This document shows positions 56,817 through 64,000 of a stretch of DNA of 64,000 nt, one piece after another (the first letter of the stretch is position 1; each line of letters starts with the position of its first letter). A program made the translations under genes and the position numbers. Location: the NCBI RefSeq assembly GCF_002355515.1, contig NZ_AP014809.1, positions 1,698,501 through 1,762,500 of the forward strand. Reading direction: 5' to 3'. The notes under the pieces are model-generated. The model was not told the DNA's origin. It did no database searches and was given only the letters and a program-made list of their open reading frames with translations. The DNA comes from Methylorubrum populi (GTDB taxonomy: Bacteria > Pseudomonadota > Alphaproteobacteria > Rhizobiales > Beijerinckiaceae).

Positions 56817-57671
56817 ATGTCGCGTGCCGGCGCCCTCGCCCTCAAACAGCCGCCCGAGTTCGAGCCCGCGGCGCCGCGCCCGGTGCCGGCGGCACCCGTC
56901 ATCGCGGCACGCGGTCTGTCGCTGACCTACCCCACCGCCGACGGGCCGGTTCACGCCCTCTCCGACGTCGATCTCGCGGTGGCGCCGGGCGAATTCGTCT
57001 CCTTCATCGGCCCGTCCGGTTGCGGCAAGACCACGCTGCTGCGCTGCGTCGCCGACCTCGAACGGCCGACTGGCGGCGAACTGACGGTCAACGGCGTCGG
57101 CGCCGAGGCGGCGCGGCTGCGGCGCGACTACGGCTTCGTGTTCCAGGCGCCCGCGCTCTATCCGTGGCGGACCATCGCGCGCAACGTCGCGCTGCCGCTC
57201 GAGATCTTCGGCCTGCCGCGCGCCGAGCGGCGGGAGCGGGTGGCCCGCTACCTCGACCTCGTGCAGCTCTCCGGCTTCGCCAACAAGTTCCCCTGGCAGC
57301 TCTCCGGCGGCATGCAGCAACGCGCCTCGATCGCCCGCGCCCTCTGCTTCGATCCGAAGCTGCTGCTGATGGACGAGCCCTTCGGGGCGCTGGACGAGAT
57401 CGTCCGTGATCACCTCAACGCGCAACTGCTCGAACTATGGCGCAAGACCGCCAAGACGGTCCTGTTCGTCACCCACTCGATCCCCGAGGCGGTCTACCTC
57501 TCGACCCGCGTGGTGGTGATGTCGCCGCGCCCCGGCCGGATCGTCGACATCGTCGATTGCACCGCGCTCGGGCGGGAGCGTCCGCTGGAGATCCGCGAGA
57601 CGCCCGAGTTCCTGCGCCTCGGCCAGCGGGTGCGCGAGGGCCTGCGCGCGGGTCACGCCTATGACGCGTGA
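56817..57671 (+). CDS. ABC importer ATPase (NMT1/SsuB-type), pyrimidine locus
   Basis: Two hundred eighty-four residues. Walker A IGPSGCGKTTLL, Q-loop FQAPALYPW, signature QLSGGMQQRASIARAL, Walker B LLLMDEPFGALDE, His switch FVTHSIPEAVYLS. It is in the family that drives nitrate, sulfonate and pyrimidine-precursor importers. The 237-bp gap to rutF shows no other gene. Replaces RutG as the likely uptake route for pyrimidine. Confidence 0.92.
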   Translation: MSRAGALALKQPPEFEPAAPRPVPAAPVIAARGLSLTYPTADGPVHALSDVDLAVAPGEFVSFIGPSGCGKTTLLRCVADLERPTGGELTVNGVGAEAARLRRDYGFVFQAPALYPWRTIARNVALPLEIFGLPRAERRERVARYLDLVQLSGFANKFPWQLSGGMQQRASIARALCFDPKLLLMDEPFGALDEIVRDHLNAQLLELWRKTAKTVLFVTHSIPEAVYLSTRVVVMSPRPGRIVDIVDCTALGRERPLEIRETPEFLRLGQRVREGLRAGHAYDA

Positions 57672-58578
57672 GGCGATGTCCTTTTCGCGTGGCCGGGCGC
57701 TGCCGGTGGCCGGCGTCGTGCTGGCGCTTCTCGCAGGCTGGTATCTCGCCGCCCTGCTCGGCAACTGGAACGGCGCCGCGGACGCCTTGGCGCGGGCCGG
57801 CGCGGCGCCCGACGCCAGGGGCATCGCCGCGGCAACGATGGTGCAGGAGCGGCCCGTCGTGCCGGCACCGCATCAGGTGGTCTCGGAGCTGTGGCGCAGC
57901 ATCGTCGGCATGCCGCTCGGCTCGAAGCGCAGCCTTCTCACCCACGCCTGGGTCACCCTCTCGGCGACGCTGGCGGGCTTCGCCATCGGCTCGCTGCTCG
58001 GCATCGCGCTGGCGATCGCCATCGTGCACCTGCGCAGCGTCGAGGCGAGCCTGATGCCCTGGATCGTCGCCTCGCAGACCGTGCCGATCCTGGCGGTGGC
58101 GCCGATCATCATCGTGGCGCTCGGCGCGGCCGGCCTGACCGGCCTGCTGCCGAAGGCGGTGATCGCGGCCTATCTCTGCTTCTTCCCCGTCACGGTCGGC
58201 ATGGTGAAGGGGCTGAACGCCCCCGACCGGATCCAGCGCGACCTGATGCGGACCTACTCGGCCTCGCGCGGGCAGATCCTGGCGCGGCTGCGCTGGCCGG
58301 CCGCCCTGCCCTACCTGTTCGCGAGCCTGAAGATCGCGGTGGCGGCAAGCCTCGTCGGCACCATCGTCGCCGAGCTGCCGACCGGGGCCCAGGCCGGGCT
58401 CGGGGCGCGGCTGCTTGCCGGCTCCTATTACGGCCAGACGATCCAGATCTGGGCGGCCCTGTTCGCGGCGGCGGCGCTCTCGGCGATCCTCGTCCAGGGG
58501 ATCGGCCTCGCGGAAGCCGCCACCGCCCGCGCCCTCGGCGCCCGGCCCGCGGCAAGTGCCCCAAGGAGCGCCCGATGA
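57661..58578 (+). CDS. ABC importer permease 1, pyrimidine locus
   Basis: Three hundred five residues, six or more TM helices. BPD-type coupling segment RDLMRTYSASRGQILARLRW, with SQTVPILAVAPIIIVALG before it. It overlaps the ATPase gene by 11 bp; an ATG at 57676 with GTGAGG upstream is a reasonable alternative start. Confidence 0.9.
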   Translation: MTREAMSFSRGRALPVAGVVLALLAGWYLAALLGNWNGAADALARAGAAPDARGIAAATMVQERPVVPAPHQVVSELWRSIVGMPLGSKRSLLTHAWVTLSATLAGFAIGSLLGIALAIAIVHLRSVEASLMPWIVASQTVPILAVAPIIIVALGAAGLTGLLPKAVIAAYLCFFPVTVGMVKGLNAPDRIQRDLMRTYSASRGQILARLRWPAALPYLFASLKIAVAASLVGTIVAELPTGAQAGLGARLLAGSYYGQTIQIWAALFAAAALSAILVQGIGLAEAATARALGARPAASAPRSAR

Positions 58579-59540
58579 CGCATCGCGCCGCACGGATCGG
58601 CCTGCTCACCCCCGCCGCGCTGATCGGTGGAACGGCGCTCGCCATCGCCGCCCACCGGCCCGGCCTGGCCGGTACGGCGGGGCCGGGCTTCTGGCTCGCC
58701 GCCATCCTGGCCTGGCTCGCCGCCACGCTGGCCGCGCGCGACCTCGCCGCCTTGGAGCCGGGCACGGCCACGGGCCGCCGCCTCGTGCGGCTCGCCGTGC
58801 CGCTGCTGTTCGGCGCCCTCGTGCTGGTGCTGTGGGAGGTCGTCGTCGTGGGGGCGGGCGTGCCCACCGTGCTGATGCCGCCGCCCTCGGCGGTCGTCGC
58901 GCGCTTCGCCACCGCGCTCCCCGTCCTCGGAGCGGATTTTGTCCAGACCTGCCTGAAATCGGCCCTGCCCGGCTACCTCATCGGCTGCCTCTCGGGTCTC
59001 GGCGTCGCGATCCTGGCCGACCGGCTGCCCGTCCTCGGGCGCGGCCTCCTACCCGTGGCGAACGTCGCCTCCGCGCTGCCGATCGTCGGCATCGCCCCGA
59101 TCATGGTGATGTGGTTCGGCTTCGACTGGCCGTCGAAGGCTGCGGTCGTCGCCGTGATGACTTTCTTCCCGATGCTGGTGCAGGCCGGTGCCGGCCTCGC
59201 CGCCACGGGTTCGATCGAGCGCGACCTGATGCGCACCTACGCGGCGGGCTATTGGCGCACGCTGCTGAGCCTGCGCCTACCCATGGCCCTGCCCTTCCTG
59301 TTCACCGCCCTGAAGGTCAACGCGACCCTCGCGCTGATCGGCGCGATCGTGGCCGAGTTCTTCGGCACGCCGATCGTCGGCATGGGCTTCCGCATCTCGA
59401 TCGAGGCGGCGCGGCTCTCCCTCGACATGGTCTGGGCCGAGATCGCGCTGGCGGCGCTGGCGGGCTCCGCCTTCTACGGCCTCATCGCCCTGGCCGAGCG
59501 CGCCGCGACCGGCTGGCACCCGTCGGTGCGGACCGGCTGA
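58575..59540 (+). CDS. ABC importer permease 2, pyrimidine locus
   Basis: Three hundred twenty-one residues. Same family as permease 1: VASALPIVGIAPIMVMWFGF, RDLMRTYAAGYWRTLLSLRL, LKVNATLALIGAIVAEFFGT. Two N-terminal helices precede the usual core. ATGA overlap with permease 1. Confidence 0.9.
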   Translation: MTHRAARIGLLTPAALIGGTALAIAAHRPGLAGTAGPGFWLAAILAWLAATLAARDLAALEPGTATGRRLVRLAVPLLFGALVLVLWEVVVVGAGVPTVLMPPPSAVVARFATALPVLGADFVQTCLKSALPGYLIGCLSGLGVAILADRLPVLGRGLLPVANVASALPIVGIAPIMVMWFGFDWPSKAAVVAVMTFFPMLVQAGAGLAATGSIERDLMRTYAAGYWRTLLSLRLPMALPFLFTALKVNATLALIGAIVAEFFGTPIVGMGFRISIEAARLSLDMVWAEIALAALAGSAFYGLIALAERAATGWHPSVRTG

Positions 59541-59627
59541 CGCGGGGTCCGCCCGCATCCGTTCGAAAAACCACGGCTGAAGGCCGAAAGGGGAAGTCCC
59601 GCAGGGGACAGGCTGAAGGAGGCTGAG

Positions 59628-60632
59628 ATGGCGGGGAAAACGATGAGAGCGCTCCTCTGCGCGGGGGCGGCGCTGCTCGGGCTCGCTGCGGGCGGCGCCC
59701 GGGCGGCAGAAAAGGTGACGCTCCAGCTCAAATGGGTGCCGCAGGCACAGTTTGCCGGCTACTACGTCGCGCAGGCCAAGGGCTACTACAAGGAGGCCGG
59801 GCTCGACGTCACGATCAAGCCGGGCGGGCCCGACGTGGCCCCGCCCCAGGTCATCGCCGGCGGCGGCGCCGACGTCGTCGTCGATTGGATGCCCTCGGCG
59901 CTGGCTTCGCGCGAGAAGGGCGTGCCCCTCGTCAACATCGCGCAGCCCTTCAAGAAATCGGGCCTGATGCTGACCTGCCGGGCCGACACCGGCATCAGGA
60001 CGCCCGCCGACCTGAAGGGCCGGATGCTCGGTGTCTGGTATTCCGGCAATGAGTACCCGTTCCTGGCCTGGATGGCCAAGCTCGGCCTCAGGACCGACGG
60101 CTCGCCCGGCGGCGTGACGGTGCTGAAGCAGGGCTTCAATGTCGACCCGTTGATCCAGCGCCAAGCCGACTGCGTCTCGACCATGAGCTACAACGAGTAC
60201 TGGCAGGTGATTGATGCCGGCTTCAAGCCGGAGCAGCTCGTCGTCTTCCGCTACGAGGATCAGGGCGTCGCCGCGCTCGAGGACGGGCTCTACGCCCTGG
60301 AAGCGAAGCTGAAGGACAAGGCCTTCGTCGCCCGGCTGGCGAAGTTCGTGGCCGCCTCCGAGAAGGGTTGGGCCTATGCCGCCGCGCATCCGGACGAGGC
60401 GGCCGAGATCGTGCTGGAGAACGATGCCAGCGGCGCCCAGACCGAGACGCACCAGAAGCGGATGATGCGCGAGATCGCCAAGCTGCTCGACACGTCCGGC
60501 GGACGGCTCGATCCCGCCGATTACGACCGCACGGTCGCGATCCTGCTCGCCGGCGGCACCGACCAGCCGGTCATCACCCGCAAGCCCGAGGGGGCTTGGA
60601 CGCATGCGGTGACGGCGGCCGAGGGGCAGTAG
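59628..60632 (+). CDS. NMT1/ThiY-like substrate-binding protein, pyrimidine locus
   Basis: Three hundred thirty-four residues with strong AAGGAGG seven bases before the ATG. Signal peptide (LLCAGAALLGLAAGGARAA), then KVTLQLKWVPQAQFAGYYVA, YKEAGLDVTIKPGGPDVAPP, VDWMPSALASREKGVPLVNI, NEYWQVIDAGFKPEQLVVFR. This is the fold that binds formylaminopyrimidine in ThiY. In a rut operon the natural ligand would be uracil, thymine or a related pyrimidine; this is inferred from context. Confidence 0.88.
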   Translation: MAGKTMRALLCAGAALLGLAAGGARAAEKVTLQLKWVPQAQFAGYYVAQAKGYYKEAGLDVTIKPGGPDVAPPQVIAGGGADVVVDWMPSALASREKGVPLVNIAQPFKKSGLMLTCRADTGIRTPADLKGRMLGVWYSGNEYPFLAWMAKLGLRTDGSPGGVTVLKQGFNVDPLIQRQADCVSTMSYNEYWQVIDAGFKPEQLVVFRYEDQGVAALEDGLYALEAKLKDKAFVARLAKFVAASEKGWAYAAAHPDEAAEIVLENDASGAQTETHQKRMMREIAKLLDTSGGRLDPADYDRTVAILLAGGTDQPVITRKPEGAWTHAVTAAEGQ

Positions 60633-60657
60633 GTTTGACGTCGCGGTCCACACCGGA

Positions 60658-60687
60658 TCCCCTCTTCCCGGATGCGGGAAGAGGGGA
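60658..60687 (+). terminator. Strong hairpin ending the rut-transporter operon
   Basis: Perfect 13-bp arms tcccctcttcccg (60658-60670) and cgggaagagggga (60675-60687) around loop gatg, 26 bp after the binding-protein stop. No T-run follows, so it may act with Rho or as a 3' stabiliser. Confidence 0.7.
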
Positions 60688-60772
60688 ATGCCGCGCACCC
60701 TGAAATCTTCACCTCGAAACCGTGTAGGCTCCGGCGCCTGCCGTTGGATAGGAACTTGCGAGCCGGCCTCCG

Positions 60773-61588
60773 ATGGATCTCGACACGATCACCGCCGTCC
60801 TGAGACCGGCGCGCCTCGACGAACTGCCCGCCTGGCGCGAGGGCGATGCCTGGCTCGCGGGCGGGACCTGGCTGTTTTCCGAGCCGCAGCCGGCGCTCGC
60901 CCGGCTGATCGACCTGTCTGCCCTCGGCTGGAAGGCGGCCGAGATCTCCGAGGCGGGCCTTCGCCTGTCGGCGACCGGCACCATCGCCGAACTCGACCGG
61001 CTCGCCCTGCCGCGGGACTGGATCGCGGCACCGCTCGTCGGGCAATGCTGCCGGGCGCTGCTCGGCTCGTTCAAGATCTGGAACCGGGCGAGCGTCGGCG
61101 GCAACCTCTGCACCGCCCTGCCCGCCGGTCCGATGATCGCGCTGACCGCGGCCCTCGACGGCACCTGTATTCTGCATCGGCCCGGTGGCGGCGAGCGGCG
61201 CCTGCCCGTCACGGCGTTCGTCCTCGGGCCGCAGCGCACGGCGCTCGCCCCCGGCGAGATCCTGCGCTGCATCGATCTCCCGGCCTCCGCGCTGCGGCGG
61301 CGCACCGCCTTCCGCCGCATCGCCCTCTCCCCCGAGGGTCGCTCCGGAGCGCTGGTGATCGGGACGCTCGACCGGGCGGGTGCCTTCGCGCTGACCGTGA
61401 CGGCGTCGATCCCGCGCCCGGTCCAGCTCCGCTTCGACGCCGCTCCGACGAGGGACACCCTGCGGGGCGCGATCGCGGCGGCGATCCCCGAGGACGGCTG
61501 GTACGACGACGTCCACGGCGCGCCGGACTGGCGCCGGCACGTCACCGGGCTGCTCGCCGAGGAGATCCGGGAGGAACTCGCCCGATGA
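60773..61588 (+). CDS. Xanthine dehydrogenase-family FAD subunit
   Basis: Two hundred seventy-one residues. FAD-binding PCMH-like domain: DAWLAGGTWLFSEPQPALAR, LLGSFKIWNRASVGGNLCTA (GGN FAD motif), FVLGPQRTALAPGEILRCID. It accepts electrons from the fused 2Fe-2S/Mo protein that follows (ATGA overlap). In some relatives this form is called xanthine dehydrogenase small subunit. Confidence 0.88.
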   Translation: MDLDTITAVLRPARLDELPAWREGDAWLAGGTWLFSEPQPALARLIDLSALGWKAAEISEAGLRLSATGTIAELDRLALPRDWIAAPLVGQCCRALLGSFKIWNRASVGGNLCTALPAGPMIALTAALDGTCILHRPGGGERRLPVTAFVLGPQRTALAPGEILRCIDLPASALRRRTAFRRIALSPEGRSGALVIGTLDRAGAFALTVTASIPRPVQLRFDAAPTRDTLRGAIAAAIPEDGWYDDVHGAPDWRRHVTGLLAEEIREELAR

Positions 61589-64000
61589 GGCTCACCGTCA
61601 ACGGGCAAGTCCAGGAGGCCGCCCCGCGCCCCGGCCAGTGCCTGCGCACGCTGCTGCGGGATCTCGGCTGGTTCGGGGTCAAGAAGGGGTGCGATGCCGG
61701 CGATTGCGGCGCCTGCACCGTCCATCTCGACGGCGAGCCGGTCCATTCCTGCCTCCTGCCCGCCTTCCAGGCGGAGGGGCGCGGCGTGACCACGATCGAA
61801 GGGCTCGCCGGCCCCTGCGCGCCGGGCGACGGGGCGCCCGAGCACCTTCACCCGATGCAGGGCGCGTTCTGCGACGCGCAGGGCTTCCAGTGCGGCTTCT
61901 GCACGCCGGGCATGATCATGACGGCGGCCGCCCTCGACCAGGGCCAGCGGCAGGATCTCGGCACGGCGCTCAAGGGCAACCTCTGCCGCTGCACCGGCTA
62001 CCGGGCGATCCGCGACGCCGTGGCCGGGATCGCCCATGCCGACCTGTCCGCGAGGGCGGAGGGCGGCCCGGTCGGCCGCAGCCTGCCGGCCCCGGCGAGC
62101 CGCGACGTCGTCGCCGGCCGGGCCGCCTACACCTTCGACACCGCCGTGCCGGGGCTGCTGCACCTGAAGGTGCTGCGCGCACCCCACGCCCATGCCCGTG
62201 TCCGGCGCATCGACCGGGCCGCGGCGCTGGCGGTGCCCGGCGTCGTCGCGGTGCTCACGCACGAGGACGCGCCGCGCCACCGCTTCTCGACCGGGCGGCA
62301 TGAGAACCCCCTGGACGCCGCCGCCGACACGGCGGTGCTCGATTCCGTGATCCGCTTCCACGGGCAGCGGGTCGCGGCGGTGGTCGCCGAGAGCGCCGCG
62401 GCGGCGGCCGCGGGCGTGCGGGCGTTGCGGGTGGAGTACGAGGTGCGGCCCGCGGTGTTCGATCCGGAGGCGGCCCTGCAGCCGGACGCGCCCCTCGTCC
62501 ACGATCCCGCCGACCGCGACCCGCCGCGGCCCGGCGAGGATGCGCCGCCGCTCCTGGCCCACCCGAACCTCGCCGCCGAGGCGCACGGGACGATCGGCGA
62601 TGTCGAGGCGGGCTTCCGAGAAGCCGACCGGATCCACGAGGCGGAGTACGTCTCGCAGCGGGTGCAGCACGTGCATCTGGAGACGCACGGCGCCCTCGGC
62701 TGGCTCGACGCGGAGGGCCGGCTGACCCTGCGCTCCTCGACCCAGGTGCCCTTCCTGACCCGCGATGCCCTGTGCCGCCTGTTCGATCTCGACCGGGACC
62801 GGGTGCGCGTGCTCTGCGGCCGGGTCGGCGGCGGCTTCGGCGGAAAGCAGGAGATGCTGACCGAGGATCTCGTGGCGCTCGCCGTGCTGCGGACCGGCCG
62901 GCCCGTGTCCTACGAGATGAGCCGCGAGGAGAACTTTTGCGCGGCGACGACGCGGCATCCGATGCGGGTGAGGGTCAAGGTCGGCGCGCGGGCCGACGGG
63001 CGCCTCACCGCACTCGCGCTGAGAGTGCTCTCGAACACCGGCGCCTACGGCAACCATGCCGGCGGTGTGCTGCACCACGGCTGCAACGAGAGCATCGCCG
63101 CCTATGCCTGCCCGAACAAGCGGGTGGAGGGCTATTCCGTCTACACCCACACCCTGCCGGCCGGGGCTTTTCGCGGCTACGGTCTGAGCCAGACGATCTT
63201 CGCCGTGGAATCGGCGCTGGACGAACTGGCCCGCGATCTCGGGATCGACCCGTTCGCGATGCGCCGGCTCAACGCGGTGCGGCCCGGCGACCCGATGGTC
63301 TCGACGAGCCTGGAGCCGCACGACGTGATCTACGGCTCCTACGGGCTCGACCAGTGCCTCGACCTCGCCCAGGCCGCGCTGGCGGACGGCGGCGGCGAGG
63401 CCCCGCCGGGGCCGGAATGGCGCGTCGGCGAGGGCATGGCGATGGCCATGATCGACACGATCCCGCCGCGCGGCCACGTCGCCCATGCCCGCATCCGCCT
63501 GGAACCGGACGGGACCTACGCCCTCGCGGTCGGCACCGCCGAGTTCGGCAACGGCACCAGCACCGTGCACGGGCAGATCGCCGCCGAGGTGCTCGGCACC
63601 GCGCCCGAGCGCATCCGCCTGATCCAGGCCGACACCGACGCCGTCCGGCACGATACCGGCGCCTACGGCAGCACGGGCACCGTGGTCGCCGGACAGGCGA
63701 ATTTCCGCGCGGCCTCGGCCCTCGCGGACAGTCTCCGCGCGGCCGCCGCCGAGCGGGCCGGTGCCGCCCCCGCCGAATGCCGCCTGACCCGGGACGGCGT
63801 CGAGACCCCCACCGGCCTCGTCGCCCTGACCACCCTCGCGCAAGGGGCCGTCTTCGAGGCCGCGGGCGAGGCCGACGGGACGCCGCGCTCGGTCGCCTTC
63901 AACGTCCAGGCCTTTCGCGTGGCCGTGCATCCGCGGACCGGCGAGATCCGCATCCTCAGAAGCGTCCAGGCGGCGGATGCCGGCCGGGTCATCAACCCGA
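61585..64000 (+). CDS. Fused 2Fe-2S + molybdopterin hydroxylase subunit (cut by window end)
   Basis: At least 805 residues; the C-terminus lies beyond the right edge. Residues about 1-165 carry both 2Fe-2S clusters ([36 protein letters not shown]). From about 175 the Mo domain: ASRDVVAGRAAYTFDTAVPG, CGRVGGGFGGKQEMLTEDLV, LPAGAFRGYGLSQTIFAVES, GTAEFGNGTSTVHGQIAAEV, HDTGAYGSTGTVV. The catalytic Glu region is outside the window. Probably xanthine dehydrogenase or a close relative that makes urate, feeding PuuD. Fusion order differs from the 42413 hydroxylase. Confidence 0.88.
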   Translation, partial: MRLTVNGQVQEAAPRPGQCLRTLLRDLGWFGVKKGCDAGDCGACTVHLDGEPVHSCLLPAFQAEGRGVTTIEGLAGPCAPGDGAPEHLHPMQGAFCDAQGFQCGFCTPGMIMTAAALDQGQRQDLGTALKGNLCRCTGYRAIRDAVAGIAHADLSARAEGGPVGRSLPAPASRDVVAGRAAYTFDTAVPGLLHLKVLRAPHAHARVRRIDRAAALAVPGVVAVLTHEDAPRHRFSTGRHENPLDAAADTAVLDSVIRFHGQRVAAVVAESAAAAAAGVRALRVEYEVRPAVFDPEAALQPDAPLVHDPADRDPPRPGEDAPPLLAHPNLAAEAHGTIGDVEAGFREADRIHEAEYVSQRVQHVHLETHGALGWLDAEGRLTLRSSTQVPFLTRDALCRLFDLDRDRVRVLCGRVGGGFGGKQEMLTEDLVALAVLRTGRPVSYEMSREENFCAATTRHPMRVRVKVGARADGRLTALALRVLSNTGAYGNHAGGVLHHGCNESIAAYACPNKRVEGYSVYTHTLPAGAFRGYGLSQTIFAVESALDELARDLGIDPFAMRRLNAVRPGDPMVSTSLEPHDVIYGSYGLDQCLDLAQAALADGGGEAPPGPEWRVGEGMAMAMIDTIPPRGHVAHARIRLEPDGTYALAVGTAEFGNGTSTVHGQIAAEVLGTAPERIRLIQADTDAVRHDTGAYGSTGTVVAGQANFRAASALADSLRAAAAERAGAAPAECRLTRDGVETPTGLVALTTLAQGAVFEAAGEADGTPRSVAFNVQAFRVAVHPRTGEIRILRSVQAADAGRVINP

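Noticed and set aside
60709..63930. Minus-strand open frame of 1073 codons over the second molybdenum hydroxylase
   Set aside because: Composition is typical of antisense GC-rich frames; the plus strand carries intact cluster and Mo motifs.

Overview
The window is very GC-rich, has tightly packed genes with many ATGA/GTGA/TGATG junctions, and carries gene families typical of Alphaproteobacteria. Gene content and sequence style suggest a Hyphomicrobiales methylotroph such as Methylobacterium or a close relative. That assignment is an inference, since there is no rRNA or other phylogenetic marker in the window.

Left part (1-12.5 kb): the 5' end of a gamma-glutamyltransferase gene with an in-frame 12-bp tandem repeat; several small exported proteins; an OmpW-like porin; a c-di-GMP pair (GGDEF cyclase and EAL phosphodiesterase); a DUF808/YedI membrane protein; and a sulfur-linked encapsulin locus. 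The encapsulin locus reads leftward as a 68-aa protein, serine O-acetyltransferase, a Family 2 encapsulin shell with a built-in cyclic-nucleotide-binding-like domain, and a cysteine desulfurase with a roughly 270-residue N-terminal extension (probable cargo).

Surface/signalling part (12.8-27 kb): a CHASE2-type adenylate cyclase lies 26 bp downstream of a 2352-residue PGRS-like autotransporter. Divergent from these are a two-domain glycosyltransferase and a FecR-domain exported protein, followed by small hypothetical genes.

Catabolic part (27-64 kb): a large nitrogen-heterocycle locus. (i) 27.3-46.2 kb holds a BMP-type nucleoside ABC importer, an 8-oxoguanine-deaminase-like amidohydrolase, a second amidohydrolase, a ThDP-dependent decarboxylase alpha/beta pair, a GMC oxidoreductase, a molybdenum hydroxylase (fused FAD+Mo protein plus 2Fe-2S subunit), a LysR regulator and, most strikingly, a disassembled Rieske oxygenase. 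The oxygenase consists of two paralogous catalytic proteins with no Rieske ligands, a separate Rieske protein, a GST-fold protein and an acylphosphatase-like protein. This resembles the GST-dependent, Rieske-less oxygenase NdmC/NdmE of caffeine degradation, but with the Rieske domain on its own gene. (ii) 46.1-51.9 kb encodes urate degradation: UraH, PuuE-UraD fusion, LysR, PuuD, ureidoglycine aminohydrolase and ureidoglycolate lyase. (iii) 52-60.6 kb encodes RutR, RutABCDF and an NMT1-type ABC importer, closed by a strong hairpin. (iv) 60.8 kb to the right edge carries a second molybdenum hydroxylase with a different fusion order (FAD subunit, then fused 2Fe-2S+Mo protein, cut by the window end).

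Together the right half could import purines and pyrimidines, deaminate or hydroxylate them to urate, and break urate and uracil down to ammonia, urea and glyoxylate. The split oxygenase would extend this to a substituted (perhaps N-methylated) heterocycle. The substrate of that island is not known from sequence.
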